Shown piece after piece: positions 1 through 6,847 of a stretch of 16,231 bases of DNA (its first letter is position 1; every line of letters starts with the position of its first letter). Made by a program: the position numbers and the translations under genes. The stretch is taken from assembly GCA_963606965.1 (NCBI GenBank), contig CAVDAL010000100.1, forward strand, positions 1 through 16,231, given 5' to 3'. This stretch comes from CAVDAL01 sp963606965. GTDB taxonomy: Bacteria; Actinomycetota; Coriobacteriia; Coriobacteriales; QAMH01. The notes below the pieces were generated by a model that ran no database searches, was not told the DNA's origin, and was given only the letters and a program-made list of their open reading frames with translations.

Positions 1-1103
1 TTGTGAACACCGCCTATTTGATTAAGGTCATTAACCAAAAAGATAATTTCTTTCGTACCTCTTTGTGTGTCATCAAGGTTTAACTCTTTTACAAGCTCAC
101 TTGTGCTATTAGCTTTTTGGTGCGGATAAAACTCTCTTTTAATGTGTGCCAAATTTGATTTGATTTCATCAGCACTGCTTAACAGGTTATAAAACTCATT
201 TTCCGATTCAACTATATACTTACTTTCTACATAATCAGAGAGTTCAAACATAAACCCTCTATCTTTTTCATATTCTTCCTTGTCATATTGATAAAATATT
301 GCAGGCTTGTCTAACACTGAATAATCAAAAAATAGGCTTGAATAGTCTGTCACTAACAAATCAGCAATAGACAACAAATTATTTACAACTGGATAATTAG
401 TACAATCAATAACATTTTTATCTTTTTTCATTACATTTAGATAATGAAACTTTGTAACTATTACCCAATTGTTTTCAGGCAAATTTCTTAACACTGCCTT
501 TGAGTCAAACGGCAAACTAACTTTTCCTTCTTTTCTATAAGTTGGAGCATATAACAAAACTTTCTTGCCTCTTGGTATGCCTAGTTCATTCTTTATATTA
601 TTTTGTTCTTCTTCACTTAAAAATAGAGAATCAGTTCTAGCTACAGCTGTTTCCAAGATTTCACCGTTGTAAAGCATAGAATCTCTTAAAAACTTATCGC
701 TATAAAATTTAGATGGTGAAACCATTAAATCCGTTCCATAGCAATACTCTAGTGCCGTTTGGTAATGTTCTATATCTAAATCTGTAAACATTTTTTTATA
801 TGGCACGCCATGCCAAACACTAATTCTTTTTTGTGTTTTGCTAAATTTTGTTCGACCGTTTATAGAGCCGGCATCTATAATATAATCGGCGGTTGTCTTT
901 AAATAATTAGCAAAAGAAGATTTATTGTTAACATACTTAACGCCGTCTTTCTCTATTTTAATGTTTTCATATTTGTCACTTATTACATATAAATCAAACT
1001 TATCTTTATAGTAATCAATAAAGCTTTCAACATCCCCCATAACCTTGCTGTTATAAGCTGATGGAATTAATACTAGCTTCTTTTTACACTTTTCTACACT
1101 CAT
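1..1103 (-). CDS. CDP-glycerol glycerophosphotransferase family protein, probably fused to a GT4-like glycosyltransferase (partial, C-terminus beyond window)
   Basis: The gene reads leftward from an ATG at 1103 with a good ribosome site (AAGGT, 7 nt upstream) and stays open for 367 codons to the window edge. Residues 1 to about 345 look like the TagB/TagF-type domain that transfers glycerol phosphate from CDP-glycerol onto a teichoic-acid-like or capsular polymer at the inner membrane face. The signs are VWHGVPYKK at 96-104, a YAPTYR segment at 185-190, and the family's late motif VTDYSSLFFDY at 251-261 followed by KPAIFY. There is no N-terminal membrane segment. From about residue 352 a new domain seems to begin (EIIFLVND, then QIGGVH), resembling the first strand and glycine loop of GT4 glycosyltransferases, so the protein may be bifunctional. 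Codon use is rich in TTA, ATA and AGA, unlike the rfb genes to the right, which hints at a separate origin. The transferase domain is confident; the fusion is inferred from only about 16 residues. Confidence 0.85.
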   Translation of the reverse strand, partial: MSVEKCKKKLVLIPSAYNSKVMGDVESFIDYYKDKFDLYVISDKYENIKIEKDGVKYVNNKSSFANYLKTTADYIIDAGSINGRTKFSKTQKRISVWHGVPYKKMFTDLDIEHYQTALEYCYGTDLMVSPSKFYSDKFLRDSMLYNGEILETAVARTDSLFLSEEEQNNIKNELGIPRGKKVLLYAPTYRKEGKVSLPFDSKAVLRNLPENNWVIVTKFHYLNVMKKDKNVIDCTNYPVVNNLLSIADLLVTDYSSLFFDYSVLDKPAIFYQYDKEEYEKDRGFMFELSDYVESKYIVESENEFYNLLSSADEIKSNLAHIKREFYPHQKANSTSELVKELNLDDTQRGTKEIIFLVNDLNQIGGVH

Positions 1104-1323
1104 AATTTACCTTAAAAATCAACTCTAAACAAACTTTAAAAATTGCGCTTTAATTGAAGTAACCACTGTATGACAATGATACTGTTTTTAACATATCTTC
1201 AAGTACGTTAGTTGCATCAAAAAGTATAGCTTAATTAGGTTCTAAGGTTCATTGGAATATAACGCAATTTGACCATCAGCACAAACCATTTCCCTGCATG
1301 GATACTTGACTATCAGTTTGCCA
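1104..1323. other. AT-rich intergenic stretch with no recognised gene
   Basis: This is the upstream region of the glycerophosphotransferase gene. I find no convincing open frame, RNA gene or clear -35/-10 pair. It presumably holds the promoter of the leftward gene. Together with the relic and repeats that follow, it forms about 600 bp without an intact gene. Confidence 0.6.
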
Positions 1324-1362
1324 TAGTTCGCATTCGGCTAGTTGCAAGGCTGCGGCAAAGCA
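1324..1362 (-). pseudogene. Relic of the 3' end of a second, diverged glf gene
   Basis: Read on the minus strand this stretch gives CFAAALQLAECEL. The intact glf gene ends with CIAAALQLAESEL at 3106-3144. By my alignment 31 of 39 bases and 11 of 13 residues match. Five of the eight base differences are silent, the pattern expected of diverged coding sequence rather than chance. Homology stops abruptly on both sides, and neither a stop codon at the right place nor any upstream glf sequence follows. The relic has the same orientation as glf, so the two copies are direct repeats bracketing the repeat arrays and the ATPase gene. Short length is the main uncertainty. Confidence 0.6.
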
Positions 1363-1397
1363 AAATGTTGATTTTAAAGAGTCAGGCCCGACACAGC

Positions 1398-1507
1398 TCA
1401 CTACTTTTTCCTCAAATTTTCACTACATTTTCCTCACTTTTTTCACTACTTTTTTCTCAAAATTTCACTACATTTTCCTCAAAATCTCACTACTTTTTCC
1501 TCATTTG
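1398..1507. repeat. Five tandem 22/23-bp repeats
   Basis: The heptamer TCACTAC begins at 1398, 1420, 1443, 1465 and 1487, giving periods of 22, 23, 22 and 22. Each copy is followed by a T-rich tract, then (T)CTCA, with consensus TCACTACWTTTTCCTCAAAA. The opposite strand reads as repeats of GAGGAAAAWGTAGTGA. A period close to two helical turns would put every copy on the same face of the DNA, so a protein-binding array is plausible. The copies differ by substitutions and one 1-bp insertion. The short open frame across this block is simply the translation of the repeat and is not called a gene. Confidence 0.85.
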
Positions 1508-1581
1508 CTGATATTTTCCCTTTAAACAAATGACTTATAGAACCTGAATCTTTTCACACAAAAAAAGCACTTCATCAGTCT

Positions 1582-1669
1582 GACACCGTGAATTTCGTGT
1601 AGAAATAGCACTTGCGACACCGTTGATTTCGTGTATAATCTCCATAGTTGACACCGTTGATTTCGTGTA
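1582..1669. repeat. Three 20-bp direct repeats at exact 34-bp spacing, overlapping the ATPase promoter region
   Basis: GACACCGTTGATTTCGTGTA occurs perfectly at 1616-1635 and 1650-1669, with a two-base variant (GTGAAT in place of GTTGAT) at 1582-1601. Starts are exactly 34 bp apart and the 14-bp spacers are unrelated to each other. Each unit has an ACAC/GTGT dyad separated by 10 bp, as expected of an operator half-site pair. The second copy runs into a TATAAT box and the third lies just downstream of it, so a protein bound here would probably control the ATPase gene starting at 1713. Three copies, short constant spacers and no cas gene argue against a CRISPR array. Confidence 0.85.
1613..1639 (+). 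promoter_or_regulatory. Candidate promoter of the AAA ATPase gene
   Basis: A perfect TATAAT lies at 1634-1639. A TTGCGA at 1613-1618 is a possible -35 box, but its 15-bp spacer is short. The box overlaps the end of the second 34-bp-period repeat. A second option is TTGACA at 1648-1653 with TACAAT at 1673-1678, spaced 19 bp. Either choice places the repeats over or beside the polymerase site, which fits repression or autoregulation. Confidence 0.4.
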
Positions 1670-1712
1670 TTTTACAATAAAAGCGCAGGTAAACAGAACA
1701 AGGAATACTAAC

Positions 1713-3074
1713 ATGTTTAAACGCAAAGCATATGAAGAGTTAATCAAATGGAAAAATGAATCAAAAGGCAAAAATGCACTGCTTATTGAAGGAGCTCGAC
1801 GCGTTGGCAAAAGCACACTTGTAAGCACTTTTGCAAAAAAAGAATATGCATCAAACGTCATAATTAATTTTTCAGAAGCTTCGCCAGAAATAAAATCGCT
1901 ATTTGAAAATTATCGTTCAGACATCGACAAATTCTTCATGTACCTTCAAGCTTACACAGGCACCACGCTAAAAAAAAGAAATTCTATTATTGTCTTTGAT
2001 GAAGTGCAACTCTTTCCAACAGCTCGCGAATTCATTAAGCAGCTTGTTAGCGATGGAAGATATGACTATATCGAAACAGGCTCTTTAATCTCGCTACGTG
2101 AAAATGTAAAAAACATCGTGATTCCTTCAGAAGAAACATCAATAAAGTTAAATCCTTTTGACTTTGAAGAGTTTTTATGGGCATGCGGTGAAGAAGCAAT
2201 GGCCAATGCGATATACAATTCCTTCACCAGCAAAACTCCTCTTCCGGAAGCTTTACACAGAAAGTCCGAGCGTTTATTACGCGAATATATGCTTGTTGGA
2301 GGCATGCCACAAGCAATTCAAACTTTTGTTGATGAAAATGACTTCGGCAAAGTTGACGCAGTAAAACGCGATATATTATCGCTATATAAAAATGACGTCG
2401 AAAAATTTGGCAACTCTAACGCAACGCGAATTCGCCGTGTCTTTTCTACTCTTCCCGCTCAGCTTGCACAGCACGACAAAAAATTTAAACTTTCCTCTCT
2501 AAATAAAAATGCAAGAAGCAGAGAATATGCAGATGCATTTTTTTGGCTTTCTGATTCATATATAGCTTCAAGCTGCCTAAATGTAACAGATCCATCTGTT
2601 GGACTGGCTGCAAGCGCAAATGAAGGATCATTTAAATGTTATATGGCTGACACTGGCCTTCTTGTCACACAACTTTTTTCTGAAAATGCCACAACTCCAC
2701 ATGAATTATATAAAGACATTTTGCAGGGAAAAATTGAAATAAATGAAGGCATGTTCACAGAAAATTATGTAGCTCAACAGCTCACTGCAAGCGGACACAA
2801 ACTTTACTTCTATTCAAAAATGGACAGAGAAAACAGTTCAAACACTATGGAAGTTGATTTTTTAATTAGTGCAGAATATGACAACGCGCTTGGGAAAATG
2901 CGCATCAGCCCTATTGAAGTAAAATCAACAAAGCGTTACGGAATAAAATCGCTCGAAAAATTTAAGGCCAAATTTAAAAAACGGGTTGACAAACAATATG
3001 TTTTGCACCCCAAGCCAATGTCCATAGATGGCGACCTTATTAAACTGCCGCTATATATGGCTCACTTACTATAA
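1713..3074 (+). CDS. AAA family ATPase with C-terminal DUF4143 nuclease-like domain
   Basis: I chose the ATG at 1713 because AAGGAA (1700-1705) sits 7 nt upstream; earlier in-frame starts lie inside the repeat and promoter region. The 453-residue product shows a Walker A loop GARRVGKS at 27-34, a Walker B strand IIVFDE at 92-97, then an ETGS sensor-like segment at 121-124. LNPFDFEEFL at 146-155 and LVGGMPQA at 194-201 are typical of the AAA_14/DUF4143 family. The C-terminal domain has a PD-(D/E)XK-like set: glutamates at 345/350, EVD at 380-382 and EVK at 402-404. No membrane segment or signal is seen. Family members are widespread in bacteria, often scattered singly, and their role is unknown; nuclease activity is inferred from the motif only. 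The gene stands alone, converges on glf 25 bp away, and is preceded by two repeat arrays, which suggests a self-regulated mobile or accessory cassette. Confidence 0.9.
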   Translation: MFKRKAYEELIKWKNESKGKNALLIEGARRVGKSTLVSTFAKKEYASNVIINFSEASPEIKSLFENYRSDIDKFFMYLQAYTGTTLKKRNSIIVFDEVQLFPTAREFIKQLVSDGRYDYIETGSLISLRENVKNIVIPSEETSIKLNPFDFEEFLWACGEEAMANAIYNSFTSKTPLPEALHRKSERLLREYMLVGGMPQAIQTFVDENDFGKVDAVKRDILSLYKNDVEKFGNSNATRIRRVFSTLPAQLAQHDKKFKLSSLNKNARSREYADAFFWLSDSYIASSCLNVTDPSVGLAASANEGSFKCYMADTGLLVTQLFSENATTPHELYKDILQGKIEINEGMFTENYVAQQLTASGHKLYFYSKMDRENSSNTMEVDFLISAEYDNALGKMRISPIEVKSTKRYGIKSLEKFKAKFKKRVDKQYVLHPKPMSIDGDLIKLPLYMAHLL

Positions 3075-3099
3075 ACAAGCAACTTATTTAACTTTAACC

Positions 3100-4239
3100 C
3101 TAGCCCAGCTCACTTTCAGCTAGTTGCAGAGCTGCGGCAATGCATGGCGCCATGTCATAATATTTGTATGCGCCAAGTCTGCCAGCAAAAACAACATTTT
3201 CTTGTGCAGCAACAAGCTGGGCATATTGCTCATAAAGCTCGCCATTTTTCGCATCATTAACAGGATAATATGGCTCGTCGCCCGGCTTCCATTCTGAAGA
3301 ATATTCGCGCGAAATTACCGTATCTGGCAGCGGCTCGCCGTCATCATCCAAGCCAAATTCAAAATGTTTATGTTCAATAATGCGAGTGAAAGGCTGCTCA
3401 TGGCTAGTGTAATTCACAACAGCATTGCCTTGCCAATCGCTCACGCCTTCTAGCAGCTCGGTTTCAAAACGCACACTTCTATATTCAAGCGGACCATAAA
3501 TATAATCGAAAAATTCATCGATAGCACCTGTATAAATTGTGCGAATATTGCGCGTCCAATCATGCTCAGCGCAAAATTCCTTATAGTCGCAACCAAGCAA
3601 AACATCCACGCCATCAAGCATGTTTTGCACCATGCGAGTATATCCACCCTTTGGAATACCCTGATAAATATCATTGAAATAGTTATTGTTGAATTCAAAG
3701 CGCACAGGCAATCGCTTGATAATAAAAGCTGGCAAGTCTTTGCAACTGCGCCCCCACTGTTTTTCTGTATATTCCTTTACCAGTTTTTCAAATATGTCGC
3801 GCCCGACCAAAGACAGCGCTTGCTCTTCCAGATTCTGCGGCTCGCCATGCAAGGCACCAAGACATTCCTTGCGCTGTTCATCAATAATTGCACGTGCTTC
3901 ATCTGCAGTCTCCACGCCCCACATTTGCTTGAAAGTATTCATGTTGAATGGCAAGTTATAAAGCTCGCCATGATAATTTGCAATTGGGCTATTCACAAAA
4001 TCATTAAATTCTGCAAACTGCTGCACATAATTCCACACGTCTTCATCGCTTGTATGAAAAATATGCGCGCCATATTTATGAACATTAATTCCGCGAACAC
4101 ATTCTGTATAACAATTGCCAGCAATATGACTTCTGCGGTCGATGACCAGGCACTTCTTTCCACGGGCAGCAGCCTCGTGTGCAAAAACAGCGCCAGTCAA
4201 ACCAGCGCCAACAATTAAAAAATCATAATTTTCAGTCAT
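3100..4239 (-). CDS. glf: UDP-galactopyranose mutase
   Basis: This flavoenzyme converts UDP-galactopyranose to UDP-galactofuranose in the cytoplasm, the donor for galactofuranose in cell-surface polymers. The product is 379 residues, normal for the family. It opens with a Rossmann FAD loop GAGLTG (11-16), followed by the ID-R acidic strand end near 34-36. Family segments follow: YGAHIFHT (56-63), EKQWGRSCKDLP (159-170), GIPKGGYT (194-201), the LEYRS arginine motif, and FAGRLGAYKYYDM near the C-terminus. I start at the ATG at 4239 because GGAG lies 9 nt upstream; an in-frame TTG at 4254 would overlap rfbC and lacks its own clear ribosome site. It is the last gene of the GT2-rfbA-rfbB-rfbC-glf unit, 4 bp after rfbC. 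A relic of a second glf 3' end lies at 1324-1362. Confidence 0.97.
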   Translation of the reverse strand: MTENYDFLIVGAGLTGAVFAHEAAARGKKCLVIDRRSHIAGNCYTECVRGINVHKYGAHIFHTSDEDVWNYVQQFAEFNDFVNSPIANYHGELYNLPFNMNTFKQMWGVETADEARAIIDEQRKECLGALHGEPQNLEEQALSLVGRDIFEKLVKEYTEKQWGRSCKDLPAFIIKRLPVRFEFNNNYFNDIYQGIPKGGYTRMVQNMLDGVDVLLGCDYKEFCAEHDWTRNIRTIYTGAIDEFFDYIYGPLEYRSVRFETELLEGVSDWQGNAVVNYTSHEQPFTRIIEHKHFEFGLDDDGEPLPDTVISREYSSEWKPGDEPYYPVNDAKNGELYEQYAQLVAAQENVVFAGRLGAYKYYDMAPCIAAALQLAESELG

Positions 4240-4243
4240 GCTT

Positions 4244-4828
4244 TTATGCTCCAAATGCAGGATAGTCTTTATCCTTTTCGCTCAAGATAATTTTTGATGC
4301 ATCAAATTCTGCACACCCATCCATGGCAGGCCATTCAACGCCAAGGGCTGGGTCATTCCACATCAAGCCGCCTTCATCACCTGGATGATAAACATCGTCG
4401 CACTTATAACAAAATTGCGCAGTCTCGCTCAAAACCAAAAAACCATGAGCAAAGCCCCGCGGAATGAAGAACTGCCGCGCATTTTCTGCAGAAAGAATTA
4501 CACCTTCCCACTTGCCATATGTCGCGCTGTCTTTGCGCAGGTCAACGCACACATCGAAAACTTTGCCACTTGTCACGCGCACCAACTTTGCCTGCGGGTG
4601 CTGCAATTGAAAATGCAACCCGCGCAAAACGCCCTTCACGCTAGATGACTGATTGTCCTGAACAAATTCTGCATCAATGCCACCGGCAACAAAATCTTCG
4701 CGCTTATAAGTCTCCATAAAAGAGCCGCGTGCGTCCGCATAGCTTTTCACATCAACAACAATAACGCCATCAATGCTAGTTTTTGTAAAAGTGAAATTTC
4801 CAGATTGAATGCTTTTGTCTTGAACCAT
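4244..4828 (-). CDS. rfbC: dTDP-4-dehydrorhamnose 3,5-epimerase
   Basis: The enzyme epimerises C3 and C5 of dTDP-4-keto-6-deoxyglucose, the third step of dTDP-L-rhamnose synthesis. The 194-residue product has the cupin-type RmlC pattern: DARGSF at 32-37, QDNQSSS at 57-63, RGLHFQ at 69-74 holding the catalytic histidine (residue 72), IPRGFAHGF at 122-130, and a C-terminal WNDP (157-160). Length is normal for the family. The start is an ATG 3 bp after the rfbB stop, with AAGGA 10 nt upstream inside the end of rfbB. The tight spacing indicates co-transcription with rfbA and rfbB. Also known as rmlC. Confidence 0.97.
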   Translation of the reverse strand: MVQDKSIQSGNFTFTKTSIDGVIVVDVKSYADARGSFMETYKREDFVAGGIDAEFVQDNQSSSVKGVLRGLHFQLQHPQAKLVRVTSGKVFDVCVDLRKDSATYGKWEGVILSAENARQFFIPRGFAHGFLVLSETAQFCYKCDDVYHPGDEGGLMWNDPALGVEWPAMDGCAEFDASKIILSEKDKDYPAFGA

Positions 4829-4831
4829 TTG

Positions 4832-5956
4832 CTATTTGTCCTTGCCACTTTTGTACTCGTCGCTTTCATCCAAGCAATCTTCACGCGGGAAGTCCTTATT
4901 AAAAACGCCAGCATCAAACTTGCGATATTCGCCACTTTCAACACGTGAAAGCCACCCGCTATGCTGCAAATACCAAATGATTGTGTCTGCAATTCCATCT
5001 TGCCAAGAAGCCTGCGGCTCCCAGCCAAGGTTGTCAGCAATCTTTTCCGCGCAAATTGCATATCTGCGGTCGTGACCTTTGCGATCTTGCACATATTCAA
5101 TCAAGCTGTCATTGATTTCTTCATCTTCAATTGCGCCAGAAACACAAGCAATTATTGTCTTCACAATCTCGATATTTGAATGTTCATTGCACCCACCAAT
5201 GTTATAAACATTGCCAGCCACTCCATTGCGCAAAACGCAATCAATAGCAGCACAATGATCTTTCACAAAAAGCCAATCACGCACATTCAGGCCGTCGCCA
5301 TAAACAGGAATTTTTTCATGTTCAAGACAATTCTTAATACAAAGAGGAATCAATTTTTCAGGGAATTGAAACGGGCCATAATTGTTTGAACAACGCGTAA
5401 TAACAGCAGGAAATTTATATGTGTCATAAAAAGACTTGACCAGCATGTCTGCAGATGCCTTCGATGCAGAATAAGGACTATGCGGGTCTAGCGGCGTGCT
5501 TTCCGTGAAAGCTTCATCTGCATTTTCCAAAGAAAGCGAACCATAAACTTCATCAGTGGAAACCTGCAAAAATAGATGTTCGCCAAAGCTACCATCTGGC
5601 TGTTCCCAATCATCTTTTGCAACCTGCAAAAGCGTTGCTGTGCCCTCAATATTTGTTCGCACAAATGAAGAACAATCATGAATCGACCTATCCACATGTG
5701 ATTCAGCTGCAAAATTAACAACCACGTCTGGCTCAAATTTTGTAAACAGTCTGTCCAGCGCAACAGCATCGCAAATATCAACTTGCTCAAAAACGTGACG
5801 CGGATGTTGCGCTAAGTCGGCAATATTTTCCAAATTGCCAGCATAAGTCAGCTTGTCCACGTTCACAATGCGCACATCGTCTTGCGCTTCCAAAACATAA
5901 TGCACAAAATTCGAGCCAATAAACCCAGCTCCGCCCGTCACAAGATATGTCTTCAT
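4832..5956 (-). CDS. rfbB: dTDP-glucose 4,6-dehydratase
   Basis: This NAD-dependent short-chain dehydrogenase/reductase converts dTDP-glucose to dTDP-4-keto-6-deoxyglucose, the second step to dTDP-rhamnose. The 374-residue product shows the nucleotide-binding glycines GGAGFIGS (8-15), NFAAESHVDRS (81-91), the family STDEVYG (133-139) with its catalytic Asp-Glu, and the YSASK active-site pair (Tyr162, Lys166), then NNYGP. It is somewhat longer than the usual 330-360 residues because of a charged C-terminal tail ending in SGKDK. The ATG directly abuts the TAA of rfbA with no gap, so translation is probably coupled. Also known as rmlB. Confidence 0.97.
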   Translation of the reverse strand: MKTYLVTGGAGFIGSNFVHYVLEAQDDVRIVNVDKLTYAGNLENIADLAQHPRHVFEQVDICDAVALDRLFTKFEPDVVVNFAAESHVDRSIHDCSSFVRTNIEGTATLLQVAKDDWEQPDGSFGEHLFLQVSTDEVYGSLSLENADEAFTESTPLDPHSPYSASKASADMLVKSFYDTYKFPAVITRCSNNYGPFQFPEKLIPLCIKNCLEHEKIPVYGDGLNVRDWLFVKDHCAAIDCVLRNGVAGNVYNIGGCNEHSNIEIVKTIIACVSGAIEDEEINDSLIEYVQDRKGHDRRYAICAEKIADNLGWEPQASWQDGIADTIIWYLQHSGWLSRVESGEYRKFDAGVFNKDFPREDCLDESDEYKSGKDK

Positions 5957-6847
5957 TTAACCACGCCTCTTTGTCAAAATATCTCCATCTGCAATATTTT
6001 TGAGATGTTGACCGTACTGACTTTTGCCATATCTCTTTGCAGATTCAAGCAGCATTTCTTTATCTATCCAGCCGTTAACATATGCAATTTCTTCCACCGC
6101 GCTAATCTTTTGACCAGTGCGTTCTTCCACAACGCGAACAAATTCGCCAGCTTTATAAAGTGAATCTACCGTGCCGGTGTCAAGCCATGCATATCCGCGC
6201 CCAAGCGTTATAACTTCCAGCGATCCATCTTCCAAATAAAGCTGGTTCAAATCTGTAATTTCAAGTTCCCCACGCGCAGAAGGCTTTAGGCTTTTTGCAA
6301 ATTCACAAACTCGATTGTCATAAAAATAAAGCCCTGTCACAGCATAGTTGCTTTTTGGATGTTCCGGCTTTTCCTCAATGCTAATAGCGCGCTTGTTTTC
6401 ATCAAATTCAACAACGCCAAATCGTTCTGGGTCATTCACAAAATAACCAAAAATTGTTGCTCCGCTTTCACGCTTGCCAGCAGAAGCTAACAACGTATCA
6501 ATACCATTGCCATAAAAAATATTGTCGCCAAGCACTAGCGCACAAGAATCGCCAGCGATAAATTCTTCACCCAGCAAAAAAGCTTGCGCCAAACCATCTG
6601 GGGAAGGCTGTTCAACATATGTAAAACTCACGCCATAAGCACTGCCATCGCCTAACAAGTTTTGAAAGTTTGGCAAATCTTTCGGCGTGGAAATTATCAA
6701 AATATCACGGATGCCAGCCATCATCAGCGTGGACAGCGGATAAAAAATCATTGGCTTGTCATAAACAGGCAAAAGCTGTTTTGAAGTGACAGTTGTCAAA
6801 GGATAAAGGCGCGTGCCAGACCCGCCAGCTAAAATTATGCCCTTCAT
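5957..6847 (-). CDS. rfbA: Glucose-1-phosphate thymidylyltransferase
   Basis: The enzyme activates glucose-1-phosphate with dTTP to give dTDP-glucose, the committed step of dTDP-rhamnose synthesis. The 296-residue product matches the short RmlA type. It has the nucleotidyltransferase loop GGSGTRLYPLT (8-18), SKQLLPVYDKPMI starting at residue 22, LMMAGI, EQPSPDGLAQAF, the metal-binding segment LGDNIFYG, and an EEKP motif. The start ATG overlaps the stop of the upstream glycosyltransferase gene in an ATGA arrangement, so the two are probably translationally coupled. Also known as rmlA. Confidence 0.97.
   Translation of the reverse strand: MKGIILAGGSGTRLYPLTTVTSKQLLPVYDKPMIFYPLSTLMMAGIRDILIISTPKDLPNFQNLLGDGSAYGVSFTYVEQPSPDGLAQAFLLGEEFIAGDSCALVLGDNIFYGNGIDTLLASAGKRESGATIFGYFVNDPERFGVVEFDENKRAISIEEKPEHPKSNYAVTGLYFYDNRVCEFAKSLKPSARGELEITDLNQLYLEDGSLEVITLGRGYAWLDTGTVDSLYKAGEFVRVVEERTGQKISAVEEIAYVNGWIDKEMLLESAKRYGKSQYGQHLKNIADGDILTKRRG

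Noticed and set aside
1269..1511. 80-codon open frame on the plus strand
   Set aside because: Its second half is a translation of the 22-bp tandem repeats, giving a low-complexity Ser/Phe peptide, and its first half crosses the glf relic in antisense. It has no ribosome site.
1582..1669. Possible short CRISPR array
   Set aside because: Only three repeats, spacers of a constant 14 bp, no cas genes, and the array sits on a promoter. Operator-like repeats are the better reading.
1535..1861. 108-codon minus-strand open frame
   Set aside because: It runs antisense through the repeats and the ATPase start, with no family resemblance and no ribosome site; the ATPase on the other strand is clear.
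3075..3099. Terminator between the ATPase and glf
   Set aside because: I looked for a hairpin with a T-run in the 25-bp convergent gap and found none.
3562..4218. 218-codon plus-strand open frame opposite glf
   Set aside because: It lies entirely antisense to glf, whose protein motifs are intact. Its peptide is rich in Cys, Ile and His, as expected of a shadow frame.
4240..4254. TTG start for glf at 4254
   Set aside because: It would overlap rfbC and adds five unconserved residues; the ATG at 4239 has GGAG at proper distance.
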